From assembly GCF_020382885.2 (NCBI RefSeq), contig NC_058496.1, forward strand, positions 7,804,501-7,868,500: a DNA stretch of 64,000 nucleotides. Direction: 5' to 3'. This DNA is from Scatophagus argus. Lineage: Eukaryota > Chordata > Actinopteri > Scatophagidae. The translations under genes were made by a program, and so were the position numbers. Under the pieces are notes generated by a model. That model saw only the letters and a program-made list of their open reading frames with translations, was not told the DNA's origin and ran no database searches. Numbering within the stretch: position 1 is the stretch's first letter; each line of letters opens with the position of its first letter. Positions 50,041-63,200 of the stretch are shown piece after piece.

Positions 50041-53000
50041 ATGGCATCAACCATGGCAGGTGCGAGCGAGAGAAAAACACGAGAAACAGATAAGATAAAT
50101 TGTTGTTGCACTAGAAAGGCATTTCGAAAATGTTTGTGCTGTTTTAAGAATGTGTAGAATAAGTGAAGTTGTGATAAATTGTGAAAATGCTGTGTGTGTT
50201 GGGACTGTGTTTTAGAGGCAGAGACCCGTCAGAGGCTGCTGCGCACCGTCAAGAAGGAGGTGGGTGTTTTCGGCTCAGCCCTCATCGAGTCGGGGGGGAA
50301 AAAATCCAACATGTTGGTGTGAATGAGGCTGTGCAGTTTATAGTGAACACTGGGTGGCTTGTGATTCCTGCAAAACACCGGCTTACGTTACTGTGTTTGA
50401 AGTGAACCTTCTTCATTTTTCCTCATGGTGACACTCAGATGATAAATGGATGGCTTGGATGCTCGCCTGAACCAGAAACTCTTTAAAAAGATTAGAAAAC
50501 AAGGCTGATATTACGCATCACATTACGTGTCATTACAGTATAAATATGTATATGTAGATATATATTTATGTGTTTTTCCCTTTAAAATCCACATTTCTTT
50601 TTCCCCGTTTGAGTGTTCGTGCTGCAGCTCAGTCGCTGAATTATTCGGGTGGAGAAGCAGCATGAAGGAAACAGATTGTCTGTAGTCAGTGTTTGTGGTG
50701 TTTATGGCAGAGCAAACCATCAGCCTTCTGCCGAGCCATTTGGTGGTTTCACTCACACACCAAGTCTCTCTCTTTCTCTCTCTCTCTCTTTCTCTTCCAT
50801 CTATCTTTTGAGGGAACCAGTTTGAGTTTTACACCTCGGGAGTGTGAAGACGTCTTTGGAAACTTTCCCTTTCAGACAGACCTTCAGAGGACTGTTTGAG
50901 TGTACAGGCTTAGGTTAGACATTTAGCTGTGATGGTTAAAGTCAGCGAGGGTCCTCACAAGCCACAAATGTGTGTGTGTGTGTGTGGTGTATATAATGAA
51001 TTAAATGGTGTTGACTGGAAACAAATATGGGAGCAGCTCTGCTGGTTTGTTCAGCTGGTTTTCAACCCTTCCTGTCGCTCTTCATCACTCGAGGTTATTG
51101 CTGTAACACAGAAGTTCAGCAGAGATCAAATGAAACGTCTCCACCCCTCAGGCCGTCTGACATTCAAATCTCGAACGAGGTGTCTTCTGAGGGGTCCCAA
51201 ACAGGGGGGAAAGGACGTGGACATAATGTTATTGACTGTTTGGTGATGCCACATAAATCCTGTCACCATTTCGTGTGATGCTGAGAAGCTCAGGTCACTG
51301 TGAGCATCCTTCTGGAGGGAGGAGAAGGTGGATTTGTTAAAATGTCTGTTTAAGATGCTGCTCTGTACTGTGAAAGTTAAGTGACCATTTTTTGGATCTG
51401 CTTTTCATGGCTCAGTATTAAGCTGCGATATTTTAAGGGGCTGCTCTGAGCTCTGGTGAGCCTGCCCTGCAGCGTTTTTCTGATACGAATGTGTTGAAAT
51501 CCAGCACATTTGGATTGTATGGTGTGAAAAATTTACAGACAGGCAGCCTGTCCAGGAGCTTTTACTCTCAGTAAACTGCAGCATTAAACCGCAGCATTGG
51601 GTTGCACCAGTTATTTGTAAATCCACAGCGAGATCTGAAGCACAATCCAATCAAAAGCTTTTAAACAGGACAGCAGGGAAGTCACTCGCAAGATGACTTC
51701 CTTAGTTAAAGGATTTTAGGAGACTAACTATGAATCTTTTTTGCTTGTATCTTATTTACTTATATGTACTGTCTGATCAAGCTAACTTGTCAACAGTGTT
51801 TGGTCATTTTAAGTTAATGCTTTTGGCCATAACCATTTGTAATATGATGTAATGTTACCTTGTGCTACTTTGATGAAATGCAGTTTCATAGAAGTTTACA
51901 TCGTTATTCAACAGCGCTCGTTAAAGTGTCAGGTCAGACATGTCATTAGCTTTGCATTAGCTTTGTTGGTGGGTTCAGTTGAGAGGCTGCTCACTGCAGA
52001 GCCTTCAGGGTCTCTGGCCAAGTCCAGCTCCACTTCCTGGTCCAGCCCTACCCCCAACCATAACCATTAGGTTCACAGAGGTGGAGCCGGACCACCGATT
52101 TGACTTCCCAGTGAGCACTACTTGAAGCAGTTAGACCTGATTTTCCTGATATCATGAACCGTCGACTCGTTTCCATCTTCTAACTAGATGGAGTAGACGG
52201 ATTCAAAGGTCTGGACCCAAGCAAACAGCTGGCAGTTGCTGTGTGTAAATATTTATAATCGTAATTTGTATGGAACAGCTAGTTTGAGTGGTGAAACCTT
52301 TTCCGTCTAAACTTACACCTTTATCATAACTGTGTAAAGTTTGAACTTAGGAACAACTGAAGTAACAGGAAGGAGACTAATGCTGAAAATCTCCCCAGAA
52401 ACTCGAATGGTAATGATAGATTCAAGCATATTCAAGCATTCATGGCAGTGTTATTAAATATTTATAGTTTGATCAGTTTTGTTTCAAACAAACATCTGCT
52501 GTGTTGGATGTAGATGGTGGACCAAGCTGATTATATTTTTAATGAAAGCTGAATATGAGCTTGACAAGACGGATCACCAGACTGACGTTTGTGTCCTGCG
52601 TACTTTGTGCTCTGAGGTTTTTTTGTTTCCTGGTGTTTGTTCAGGGAAGGTTTTCTCAAAATCACCAACACCTCACTTTACATTTACACTTAACATATAC
52701 ACAATAAAACCCTATAGGCTTTCCAACACAATCTAAACCCTTCTGCTTTTGTTGTTTTTGGTCACTAAAACCTAACCTGAAGCAGAAGGACATTAGCAGC
52801 AGTTTTAATGGAGCAGAGACGGTTACGCGTTTCCTTTTCCTGGCCTTTTTTTCACCTCCTCCTGTTAACGAGGATGGATTTACCTCAACGGGTTCATCTC
52901 AGATTGCATCCTAAATTAAGACTTTATTTCTGCTGAACAAACAAAGATAAAAATCACTTCCTGGATCTTGTGAAAGGGGGCATGTAGAGACTTTAGTCTG

Positions 53001-55249
53001 ATTTCCTCACAGTCTTGTTTGCTCTCTTATCAGTGGAGACCAGACCCTTCTCATGATTAAACCAGCCTCCTGTGTCGCTGAGATCCGTTCACCGTGGCTC
53101 TTTCACCGTTTGCCACAAATGCGGTCTGATGGAGTCTGTGGACGCACCATTAATACTGTGTGATAGCTCACTTTATTCACTCGTAGCACTTCATGAAAAT
53201 CAGCATTAGTCTGGATGAATTAACATAGAATTTAGAATCTATTTGCCGGCGTCTCCACCTCTGTATCTGTTCCACTTAAAGGACAGAGAGGTGATGTTGT
53301 TGTTTGCATTCCCATTAGTTTATGCTTATTATACTCTGTGTGGGTTATACCATATGGTGTCTCTATGTTGTGTGTTCTCACGCTCTCCTTGTCCAGCTGG
53401 TTATGCGCCACCAGTCTGTTCAGATGTACCTGGATGTGGGCCATTATCCAGAGAGCGCAGGATGTCTGTGGCAGCAGAATTACCTTCTGGCACAAAATTG
53501 GTTTGAATGAGATCTCTTTATTTGCCTTCGCTTTGATACAGAAGCTCTCTCTCAGTCTGTCTGCCTCTGCGTCGCTGTTCAGCGGACGTCTGAAGTTTGC
53601 TCCACCCTCCGTCTTTTCGTGTGTTGCACGTGCAAACAAACACAAATACACACCTGTGTTTGCTAAAGGGGAGAGTGAGAGGTGGAGAGAGGGGGAGAGA
53701 GAGAGACGATTGGAGAGCAGGCCTCACAGATCTGCACCATTTACTTTACTGTTCTGCTTCTTTTATTTATTTTTTTTTTGTTTTTTTAAGGCTGAGCGCT
53801 TACTCAGGATCTGGTTTCAGGGAGCAGGAGTGTAAGATAATCCCACCTATCTTATTCTCTGTTTTCTGCTCGGTTGAGAATTTCTGATTCCTGCTAGCAT
53901 GTTAATATAAAACATGAATACTGGTTTATTTCATACCGCAGGAACAAGCTGCAGGAAAATCATTCAGCACTATTGTTGTCATGGATGCTGATAGGAATGA
54001 TTACACTGAGACCATTATACAGTGTTTGACCTTTTGGGGCGAATGCTTTCACGATCAGGTTTGGGTATGGATGAGATGGGACATAGGAGTGCCTGGCTGA
54101 AGCAGAAGTGTGATATACGCCACAGTCTGTATTCACACTGGACTACGAGGTGCTGTTGGTGTGACAGTTAGGGAAATTAGTTAGTTAACTGGACAAAGTC
54201 GAGTGTTAACTCTTGATCTTGGGAGCTGACAAAACAGTCTCACCACAAATGCGAGCATCCTCCTCAAAGTGCTTAGGAAAAATGCACATTTCAACATCCA
54301 CCCCTCAGCGACGTCTTCTGAGGAGGATCGTGTGACGTGAGGTTGCCTCTTTCGGGTTGTGGTTGCATTGATTTTGTCATGCTCACCGCCTTTTAGTGGC
54401 TAATCTGTCCGCGCGTTCGTTCCTATTAAACTATTATTAAGACAGTAAAGCCTTAAATGCATATTTTCTATACATAACTTGAAATCAGAAGTGTAGCTCT
54501 CGATTCCTGGATTAATATGCATAAGCCCTAATGATTTTTTTTTCTTTTCCCCATTGTGTGCTGCACTCATTCATCAGTGGCCACGAAGATGATGAATAAT
54601 GAAGGGCTGGATGTTAATGGATGGGGGCTTTCTCTCTGGCTCTTATTTCTTGGCTCTGCTGTTGCAGAAGTTAATTGGAATACTCTGAAGATCTTTTATC
54701 ACTCTGGCTGATGCCTTCAAGCTACAGCAGTTTCATCAGGATTCGCTGCTCTCACAGAGACGTTTAGCGACTCTTGTCACGTCACGCACATTGTTTTACC
54801 AGTGAATTCTACAGAAAATATATTGGTGGTGGTGCTTTTTAAGATATTGCTACTCTAAGAGGTATTTTTATGTAGATTTCTGCTTAATTGATACCAAGTT
54901 AACACACTTGGACTGTAGGTGGCTGGATAACATGTGAGATGACGACAGCTCAGTACGCAGATATTATTAGTTACTGTAGTCGGGGAGCTGCAGTCATTTT
55001 TGTTTATTTCAGAGTTGAATGAATGTTGTTGACGCATCTTCTTAGGCGGAAGTGATGCACCGTGCGACACGTGCCGTCGCCATAGAAACCTGCAGGTTGT
55101 CTGTGCTTAGACGCTCACCATATTAAATTCCTGCGAGGCCTGATCCTTAGCTCAGATAAGAGAGATGAGACAACACGAGGAGGACTCTGCTGTCCTCAAG
55201 TTGGCAAATCAATCAGCTTTCTGTATATTCTCACTCAGAAAACTCTGTC

Positions 55250-55290
<41 letters not shown>

Positions 55291-56404
55291 TCCAGGCTTT
55301 TATGTAAGTGTGATCGTGAGTGGCTGTACATCACATCAGACTGGCACTGTCTCTGTTGTGTTGGCAGCATGAATCACTTCTGTTGATGCTGAAGATAACA
55401 ACAGACAAATTTGCCTGATGACTGCTGGTCTAATTAGCGAATCTTTCTTTACATTAATGTCGTCGGTTGGGGCAGGGCTCCTTGCACTAAGCATGTGAAA
55501 ACCTTCTTAGGGTCTTCACTAGTGAGAGATTAGCCTCAGTTTTAAGTGTTCATCTTGCGAGGGTGCAGTCAGATTCAGAGGGTGCAGATTTTTCTTTCAC
55601 AGAAAAACGAGTTGTTTTGAGTCTCGCGGCTGAATCTCAAATCCTGGTCGTCATGCTCTGTTTTATTGTTCTCCCTTTATTCTCACGTTAGACTAACTGA
55701 ACTGATTTTATGTGACTTTACACTCTCGGAGAGACTTGGTCCTTTTAACTGCTGCTACATTTATTTGTCAGTTAAGATCGAGGACTTTGCTTACCAAACA
55801 CATATGAAAGATGGTGCAGTATCCCGTTATGACCACACAACAGCATCTACAGTAACAAAGGGACTAACATAGCTCCATGTTGCCCAGCTACAGCATTTAA
55901 CTACAGCACAGCAATTCATCATTAATAATAATCTAATTCTAATAAAATGCTCTGATGGTGGCCATTCTTTGCTCTTATTAGCTCTTGTACAATTAAAGTA
56001 CATTAAACAGCTAATACTTAACTCCTTCGGTAAACTTATGGTTAAAGAAAGGAGGCTTTTTATTACATTTGGCTGTTACTCCTACAACAGAACAGGTACA
56101 GGTATTACTATCCCTCTGTGTACAGCAAGTACACTCGATATTAAAACATTATTGCTCCGTGAAATTGCACGGTAGTGGAAAATCTAACCTGAAGACCAAA
56201 CTTTATCTCCCGGAAAACTTTTATGATGGAGCCGTAAATATCAAACTATGATAACTGATACTGTTAGACAGCTGGCTGCTTTGTGACCACCAAACTGCCT
56301 CACAGAGAAAAGATTTGCTCACACGGCCGAGCAATTGAATCAGCGTGTGCAAAGAAGGTTCACATACATACAGCAATGGGGACCTCGACCACTGGAACGA
56401 ATGG

Positions 56405-56453
<49 letters not shown>

Positions 56454-57185
56454 AGAGAGTTTGTATAGAAGGCAAACTAGCAGTGTAATATGGTTGCTGT
56501 GGATGGACTCATTTCAACAGGAAATTACAGCTATCTACGTGTCTGCATCCGGAGGTTGATATTCCCCATGCAGATTGCAGAGCAGTGCCCACATGGGCCT
56601 ACGTCTCCATAGCCACCGGAGGGATAGATTAATCAGTCGTCTCAACTGTTGGTCTGTACCTGTTGTCAGGTCAGTGGGGATAAGAGCAAATCACTGAGCG
56701 TCACCTTGTGAGCACATATCTGACCTTCTCCATCTTTCGTTTTTTTTTTTTTTTAAAAGAAGTTTGACTTGCATGAATGGGATGTCATCATCTCTGACGC
56801 AACAGAATCAGTTGTTTCCGCTGAGAATTATAAGCTGTTCAGAAACGGGGGGGGGGGGGGGGGGGTCAGGTCTGTGATGGATGAAACGTGCGTCCCCTCT
56901 CTTTATTCCCCTGATCCCACCCCACCCCCGAATGTACCACTTCCAGTTCCCAGTAGAGGTCCTCGGGATGAGAGCTGGTGACTCATCTGCCAACTTAACA
57001 TGCACTCTTCCCACTCAGTCTTTTTTTTTCCTTCCTCTTAACTTTTCAAACCCCCAGTGCGCCCCCGAGCCCTGCGCTCTCTTCCAATCAGTTAACCCTC
57101 TTGCGCTGGTTTTATAAATTCTCGTAATTATTCTCTGAAATGTTTATATCACTCGGTCAAACTCCCTCTGACGAGCCCCTCACAG

Positions 57186-57219
<34 letters not shown>

Positions 57220-60200
57220 AGTCGTGGCATGTTAATTAATGAATGAGTCATCCAGCATCTGCCATGTCATTGACAGGTGAAGCAGATTATGGAGGAAGCC
57301 GTCACCAGGAAATTTGTTCACGAGGACAGCAGCCATATCGTGTCTTTTTGTGGTGAGTAACCAAACACAAATAAATCAGACAGCTCTGATTACTGCTTCA
57401 TTTGTTGTCTGTCACAGTGAAATTTTATCTTTAGCTTTAGTTTTAGTCGCCGTTGTGCGGCCTTTACGTCATTCTGTCTTTGACGTGAAATATTGTTATT
57501 ATTGTTATTTTTAGCCTTTGGCTCTGTTAACTTCAATTTCTGTATTTAACTTTATAGTAATTAGTTTCTGTCAATTCATTTTCATCATATTGTCACTGAC
57601 CTGTTTAGACCACAAACACATTTAGCTAAGATCTAACAAGTCATTTATTGGTCACAGGAAAGATTAAAGAAAGACGAAACAAAGTAAGAGGAAGTTAAGC
57701 ATAACAAAAATGTAATGACAGCCTTTAAGTTCTGTTTAAGCCACTTGGTTGCCTTTCCCAAAATCACCTCATGCATTCATCTTAAGAATAGAACATTACA
57801 CACAGTTCATCAAATTTCGAGATTTTACTTAATGCTGCAGTCGTCCGAGTAGACGGCGATGAAGCTCTCTTGTTCTTCGCAGGAAAGCAAACACTTACTG
57901 TAGCAGACCCGAATGAGGTTAGACAAAACGGACAGCAAGGCTGCATCGAGCCAAACTGAGATCTACCCTCCTTCAGTAACTGTCAGCTAATGAGCTCTCT
58001 AAATCAAATCAAATCACGTTTCTTGTCGCACAAGCACAATCATAGTCAGTTCAAAGAGTACCGAGAACACCGACAGGAGAACTGAACAGACGGTAACAGG
58101 ATACAGTAACGTCGGAAACCGTAAACACAGCTGCTTAGAGCTGCTCATAGAACAAGAATTTATTCACAATTACCAACACGTCATTTGTGTACAGAATATT
58201 TAAGCAACACTAGGTTGTTCAAAAGTCTTTCTGCAAGTGGCAACACAGGTCCATCAACACACAGGTATTCCCTTTATAAAACCTCTTATAAAGGGAAGGA
58301 AGTTGAGTCTGTTGCCACTACATTAAACCCAGGCAGGCTGTTCAGTGACGCAGATGCACATCGTCAACATACCTTTTGTACAAGTGTATGATTAGAGTTA
58401 CATATAAATAAAGGAAACCTTTAAAATTCGATATTTCACCAAATGTTATTGTTCTTGCCTCCAAACGGCGCCAATGGAGTGCAGTGTGAACGCTGTGAGA
58501 AACGCACTGCCCACATGCAGGCGCTCACACCAGTCAGATGTCTGGCTGAGTCCAGAGCTGTAATCAGTGACTGGATATATTTGGAGATTTAAGTGTGAAC
58601 AAAATGACTCTGAGCTTGCAGAAAATGTGGTATTTTTACTAGCTGGAAGCCAAGTGTGCGGACATACACATTTCTCATATTCTCATTTCTCATATGACGG
58701 GACTCTCAGAAAGCCATCTAAATGTAGGAAAGTAGAATAATGCTATAAACAAGTGAGAAGTGATGAAGCTTCCCCTGTCACAGACTTTTATTGCCATGTA
58801 GAAGAATAGCGGCAATAAATGAGTTGTCTTGATGGGAGTGCGACACTGTTACGTAACAACGACTGAGAATGGATTTCATACACATATGAGCTCAGCAAAT
58901 AAAAAAGTGAAGCTAAAGATTGTGAAGAGGAATGTCAAAGTGAGTCCAACATGTCTTCGAGATTATGAAATTAATTATCAGTTTTGTGTGCTTGAACTCA
59001 GTGTCCAAATTTAGCTAATTTATATTTTGTTGTGTGAAAGGAATTTGCAGCACAGCTTGAAGACACCAGCATGAGCAAATGATGCCCGACATCCCCCACC
59101 CAGTGATCAACTTTCTTTTTCTCTTAGAAGCTTATGAAAATAATTAGTTAGCAGAATGCACAGTGTTTTATCACAGTGTGAAAAGTCTTTTTTTGCGGGT
59201 ATTGTGTGAGTTTCCAATACTTTTATGTCTGAGTATCAACAGCTTTCTTATCTGTTGGATCATCTAATAGCCCGTTTGAATGGCTGCTGGTCAGTCTGAG
59301 GTGTGGCTTTGTTCTAACACCACCATACCTTCCAGTGGACAGGTAGCAGCTCACGACGAGCCTCTCTGCTTTGTCAGCCAGCTTCATCCTCCTCCTCCTC
59401 CTCCTCCTTCTGACTCCTCCTGTGATCCTCATAGTGGCTCTTGTTACTACACGTCCTCTTTCCGCCTTTGGTCTCTTTGGAGATGAGAGTGAGTGGAGGA
59501 TGGGAGAGGAGCTCGGCCAGCTCACCGGGGAGCAATTAGTCTCCACCATCGCAGCTACTTTTATGAGCTACCCAAGCAGGCTCTGAAAGGTAGACGCTCT
59601 GTGGAGAGGATCTGTGTAAGCTGGAGTTAGGATACAGTGAAAAGGTAGCTCGAAAAAGCTCACAACAACCACAATTTTGGTGACAGATTAGAAGCTCTGT
59701 TTATTTCCTTAGTTTAATTGATAATTCATAGTTTACCCAGTTTGAAAGTTAATGTTCTGTTTTCCTGTCTGATGATGTGAGTTAAAGTCCTCTCTTGACA
59801 TACATAGTTTCATGCACTAGACTAATGGTGGTAATATGTTCAACCAAAATTGGATAAACAAAATAGTGCCGTCACTTGTTCGTGATATCAAATGTATCAC
59901 AAATTTAATACCAAGTAAATACCTTTTGTGTCTTTCTTGTTACGTGAACACATACTTTAGGTTTGACTTCAAGGTGCCATATTTCTCCCATATCGCTGTT
60001 TTATGTTTTTTTTCCAAAAGAACCAAAACTCTTTTATTCTGCTTGAATGTAGTGTAGTGTAAGTGTTTCCTCTAACCAAACATGCATAACATGTTCTCAT
60101 GTTGGACATGATAACAATGAAAACAAAACAAAACATTACATAATATAAAATGAGATTACAGAACATGAATAAACTCATTGGCCAAACAGTTATTTCATAT

Positions 60201-63200
60201 TTACTGTATGATCCATAGATAATTTGGGCAGTCAGTTGAGTAATCATTCTGACTGTGAGATGTCAGATAATAATAATCAACTCAACAGGCACTAGAGCCT
60301 AAAATGATGTCTTAAACTGTTTGTTTGGTCTTAACTACAGTTAGATCTCCATCAAAGCCGTTCGCTGTACAAATAAATCAAACAAAGCTTCAAATGCTCT
60401 TGTATCCAAAATAATTAGTAAAAGTGTGTTTTTATCACAGCAAATAAATAACACAAATGATAAACTGGTCTAAAATGTCATCAGAAGGGGTTCTTGGGAT
60501 CCATTTACTGGCCAATCATGTCAGCACTGTCCACATCAAGAGGTTTTGTTGGTGCCGTCGGCTGCTCTCAGTGAAGTGTTGGTCAGCTGTGTGTCACTGT
60601 CCAAGAGTCTCTTAATGCACTCAGTTGCCACAGATACAGGATGATTAGAGGCAATTTACTGTGTTAGCTTTTTTTTCTTTTTTTACCAGGAGGAACTGAT
60701 CCTGCTGACACAATGCTCATTTTCTTCATGACACGTTTAACTGCTGTTTGTGATTATCGGTGTAGGAAAATGCGTCAGATAAAACTAAATAATTCGATGT
60801 TCTCGTATGTGAAAAAGACAGCATCTGCCTTTGTCTTTAAATCCTTAATATTTTTATGTACAGGTGCTCTACAGTGATAAACAAATTGCCCCAATATGGG
60901 ATCAACAGGGATCAGCAGTTTTTTTAGTTCAAGTTTGTTGCTCCAGAAACATTGGCACACTGGGGATTTTCTCTGTAGCTTGGTGAATCGACAGCTCTCA
61001 AAAAGCATAAAGCCTTGGGAGTTACTTTCTTTGAACTTTTGCCGCCTGAGACTAGTCTGCAGAAATGATGAGAGTGTAACGAGGATGAACTATATTTGGA
61101 GACCTTTTTAACGTTATGCTTTGTTCTGACATTTAGCTTCTTGTTCTTATCTCAAAACAGCTCACACTGGGGGGGATAAAAGCAAAAGCAGGACGAGAGG
61201 AAGAGGAAACAAAGAGTCAGAGAAGCAGATGAGGAAATATTTTAATTTAAAATAAAAAAACAAGTGACAGTTGATGACACTTTTGTCGATGAGGTAGAAG
61301 TAAAACCCTGTTAACCGTGATCTCAGTCGCAGCAGTGACAGACTTGCAGAGGATGGAGGCAGGAGAGAAGCTGTGTTTGAACGAGTGAGGATGATGGAAA
61401 GAGGGATGCTGATGAGTCGCCGCCCGCCCCTCCCTGCGCTCGTCTCTCTGAGAGCTCGATCGCTCCATTGACAGGGGTTGCCATGGTAACCCCAGCCTTC
61501 CCCCTGACCCCATGTGAACAGAGCCACAGGATTAGTCCTGAAAGAGAACTCAAATGTCAACACAGCTCCAGGCGCTGCCACGTAGGCCAGAGAGAGGAGA
61601 GGGGTGTCTGTTTTTCTGCACAGCTGAATGATTGTGCAAGTGTGTCATCATGTCATTGACTGGTGCGTCCGCTACGTCTCAGTGTAGCTTATGATCACGT
61701 GAAGGCATTCGTCATTTAAAATGGAAATTGCAGAGCAAACAGTGAAAACAAAACCCTTCTTTGTTTTATTATATAGCTGAAAAAGAAGTCAACATATGTA
61801 CTGTATTTCCTCAAAAAGTGACCAGTGCCTTTATTTACCTGGACTGCAGAAAGTACCAGGACTTTATATGAAGCAGGCTTGTATTAAAGGAAGGCCTTTA
61901 TTTCCGTTTAAGTGATATGTAATTGATCAGATTTTAGTACAAAGCCTTGTTTTTAATCTGCTCCAATTTCCGCTGTCAAAGTTGCTCAGCACTTCCTGTA
62001 TCTGTTTCAAATGAAAAGCCTTCTAGCATTTCAGCTGACTGTTTTTTTAACGGGGCTTTTATTGTGAAACATGTGCAGGCAAACAGCGACAAAGTGAAGT
62101 GGACCAGAATGAATTACTCAAACGTCTCGCCTTCATCACTCACTGAGGAGCAGATCTCCAAGATTACTCTGAAGTGATTTTTTTTTTTAAGTAATTTTTC
62201 TTGATTCACAGATAGTTTGTCCCTAGTTGTCTAAATCCAATCCCAAAGCCCTGTCTGTAGCTCAGAGATACTCTTAACTCATCTTGGGTCAATGTCTGAG
62301 TTTTGGGTCAAAGTCTGTATCTTCCCAGCTTTCTCTCCTGAATTTTCCATTTATTATTATGTAATAATGATCAGAGTGGGTGGAAGATCTATGAAGTGCT
62401 TTGGTGTCTTTCAGCTTATTGTTTTGGTTTTACCTCTGCAAGTTAAATTAAACTTTCACTGATCGCCAGTGGGGAAATTTGGTTTCAGCAGTTGTTGGAT
62501 ACTAAAATGAATCTAAAACTAGAGGTTAATTTATCTGGGGACTTGACTTGAAATGGAGCTCGTATTTTCTGCATATTTTTTGTGCTGCAAAATTTGGCTG
62601 CTGTTTTTCTCTTTATGCCTTCTTGATTCATTCTAATTTGTCATTGTGATGGTTTTTCGTTTCCCTAATTGTTATGCTGTTCTGGCACACAGTATTTGTA
62701 AATTGCACTTTGGTAAAGAGTACAATTTATTTTTTCCAACCACGTCTGTTGTCCACACAGCCGCAGTGGAGGCATGCGTTCTGCACGGGCTCAAACGGCG
62801 GGCGGCGGGCTTTCTGCGCAGCAACAAGGTGGCGGCACTCTTCATGAAGGTGGGGAAGAGCTTCGCCCCGGCTGAGGAGCTGTGTAGGAAGGCCCAGGAG
62901 CTCGAGCAGATCATTGAGACAAAGTGAGAGACACATACGTCACAGCTCATTCTCACAAATCACAGCAGACTTCAAAGCTTACATCAAAGCCTCGTGCAAG
63001 CGAAAGCACTGGAAACAAATGGCTGTCTGCTTACTTGAAGGGCTATTTTTTTTAATATGAAAAGCTTCTAAATAATTCATGTTTATAAGCTTTTATGAGT
63101 CATGAATCACTGATACTGAAGCTTCATGCAGATGCAATTTTACCTAATGGAATTTTAAAACATCCTATACTTTTTTTGTTTAAACTAAAACTTGCGACTC

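Larger units (their letters stand above)
50260..57276 (+). other. sgsm1 intron 2 (7.0 kb)
   Basis: The intron holds a CT-rich tract (50765-50796), TG microsatellites (55253-55287, 56406-56450 and 57188-57218) and a 19-base poly-G (56847-56865). I see no exon, RNA gene or transposon coding. One segment near 53380-53510 is GC-richer and open in two frames but matches nothing. Confidence 0.7.
57353..62760 (+). other. sgsm1 intron 3 (5.4 kb)
   Basis: The intron contains a likely retroposon tail (about 57990-58060), a CTC-rich tract (59388-59407) and a possible degenerate interspersed repeat (about 61795-61925). Several short open frames have no family resemblance. No exon was recognised. Confidence 0.65.

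Noticed and set aside
53232-53835. Long overlapping open frames on both strands in sgsm1 intron 2
   Set aside because: The compositions are low-complexity (Ser/Leu or Arg/Glu rich), the frames overlap on opposite strands, no known domain appears, and no exon is needed here for sgsm1.
61162-61581. 139-residue minus-strand open frame in sgsm1 intron 3
   Set aside because: The translation is repetitive in Ser, Leu and Arg, overlaps two other frames of similar length on the same strand, and resembles no family.
61947-62177. 76-residue open frame in sgsm1 intron 3
   Set aside because: It follows a probable degenerate repeat, has no family resemblance and lacks matching splice signals that keep the sgsm1 phase.
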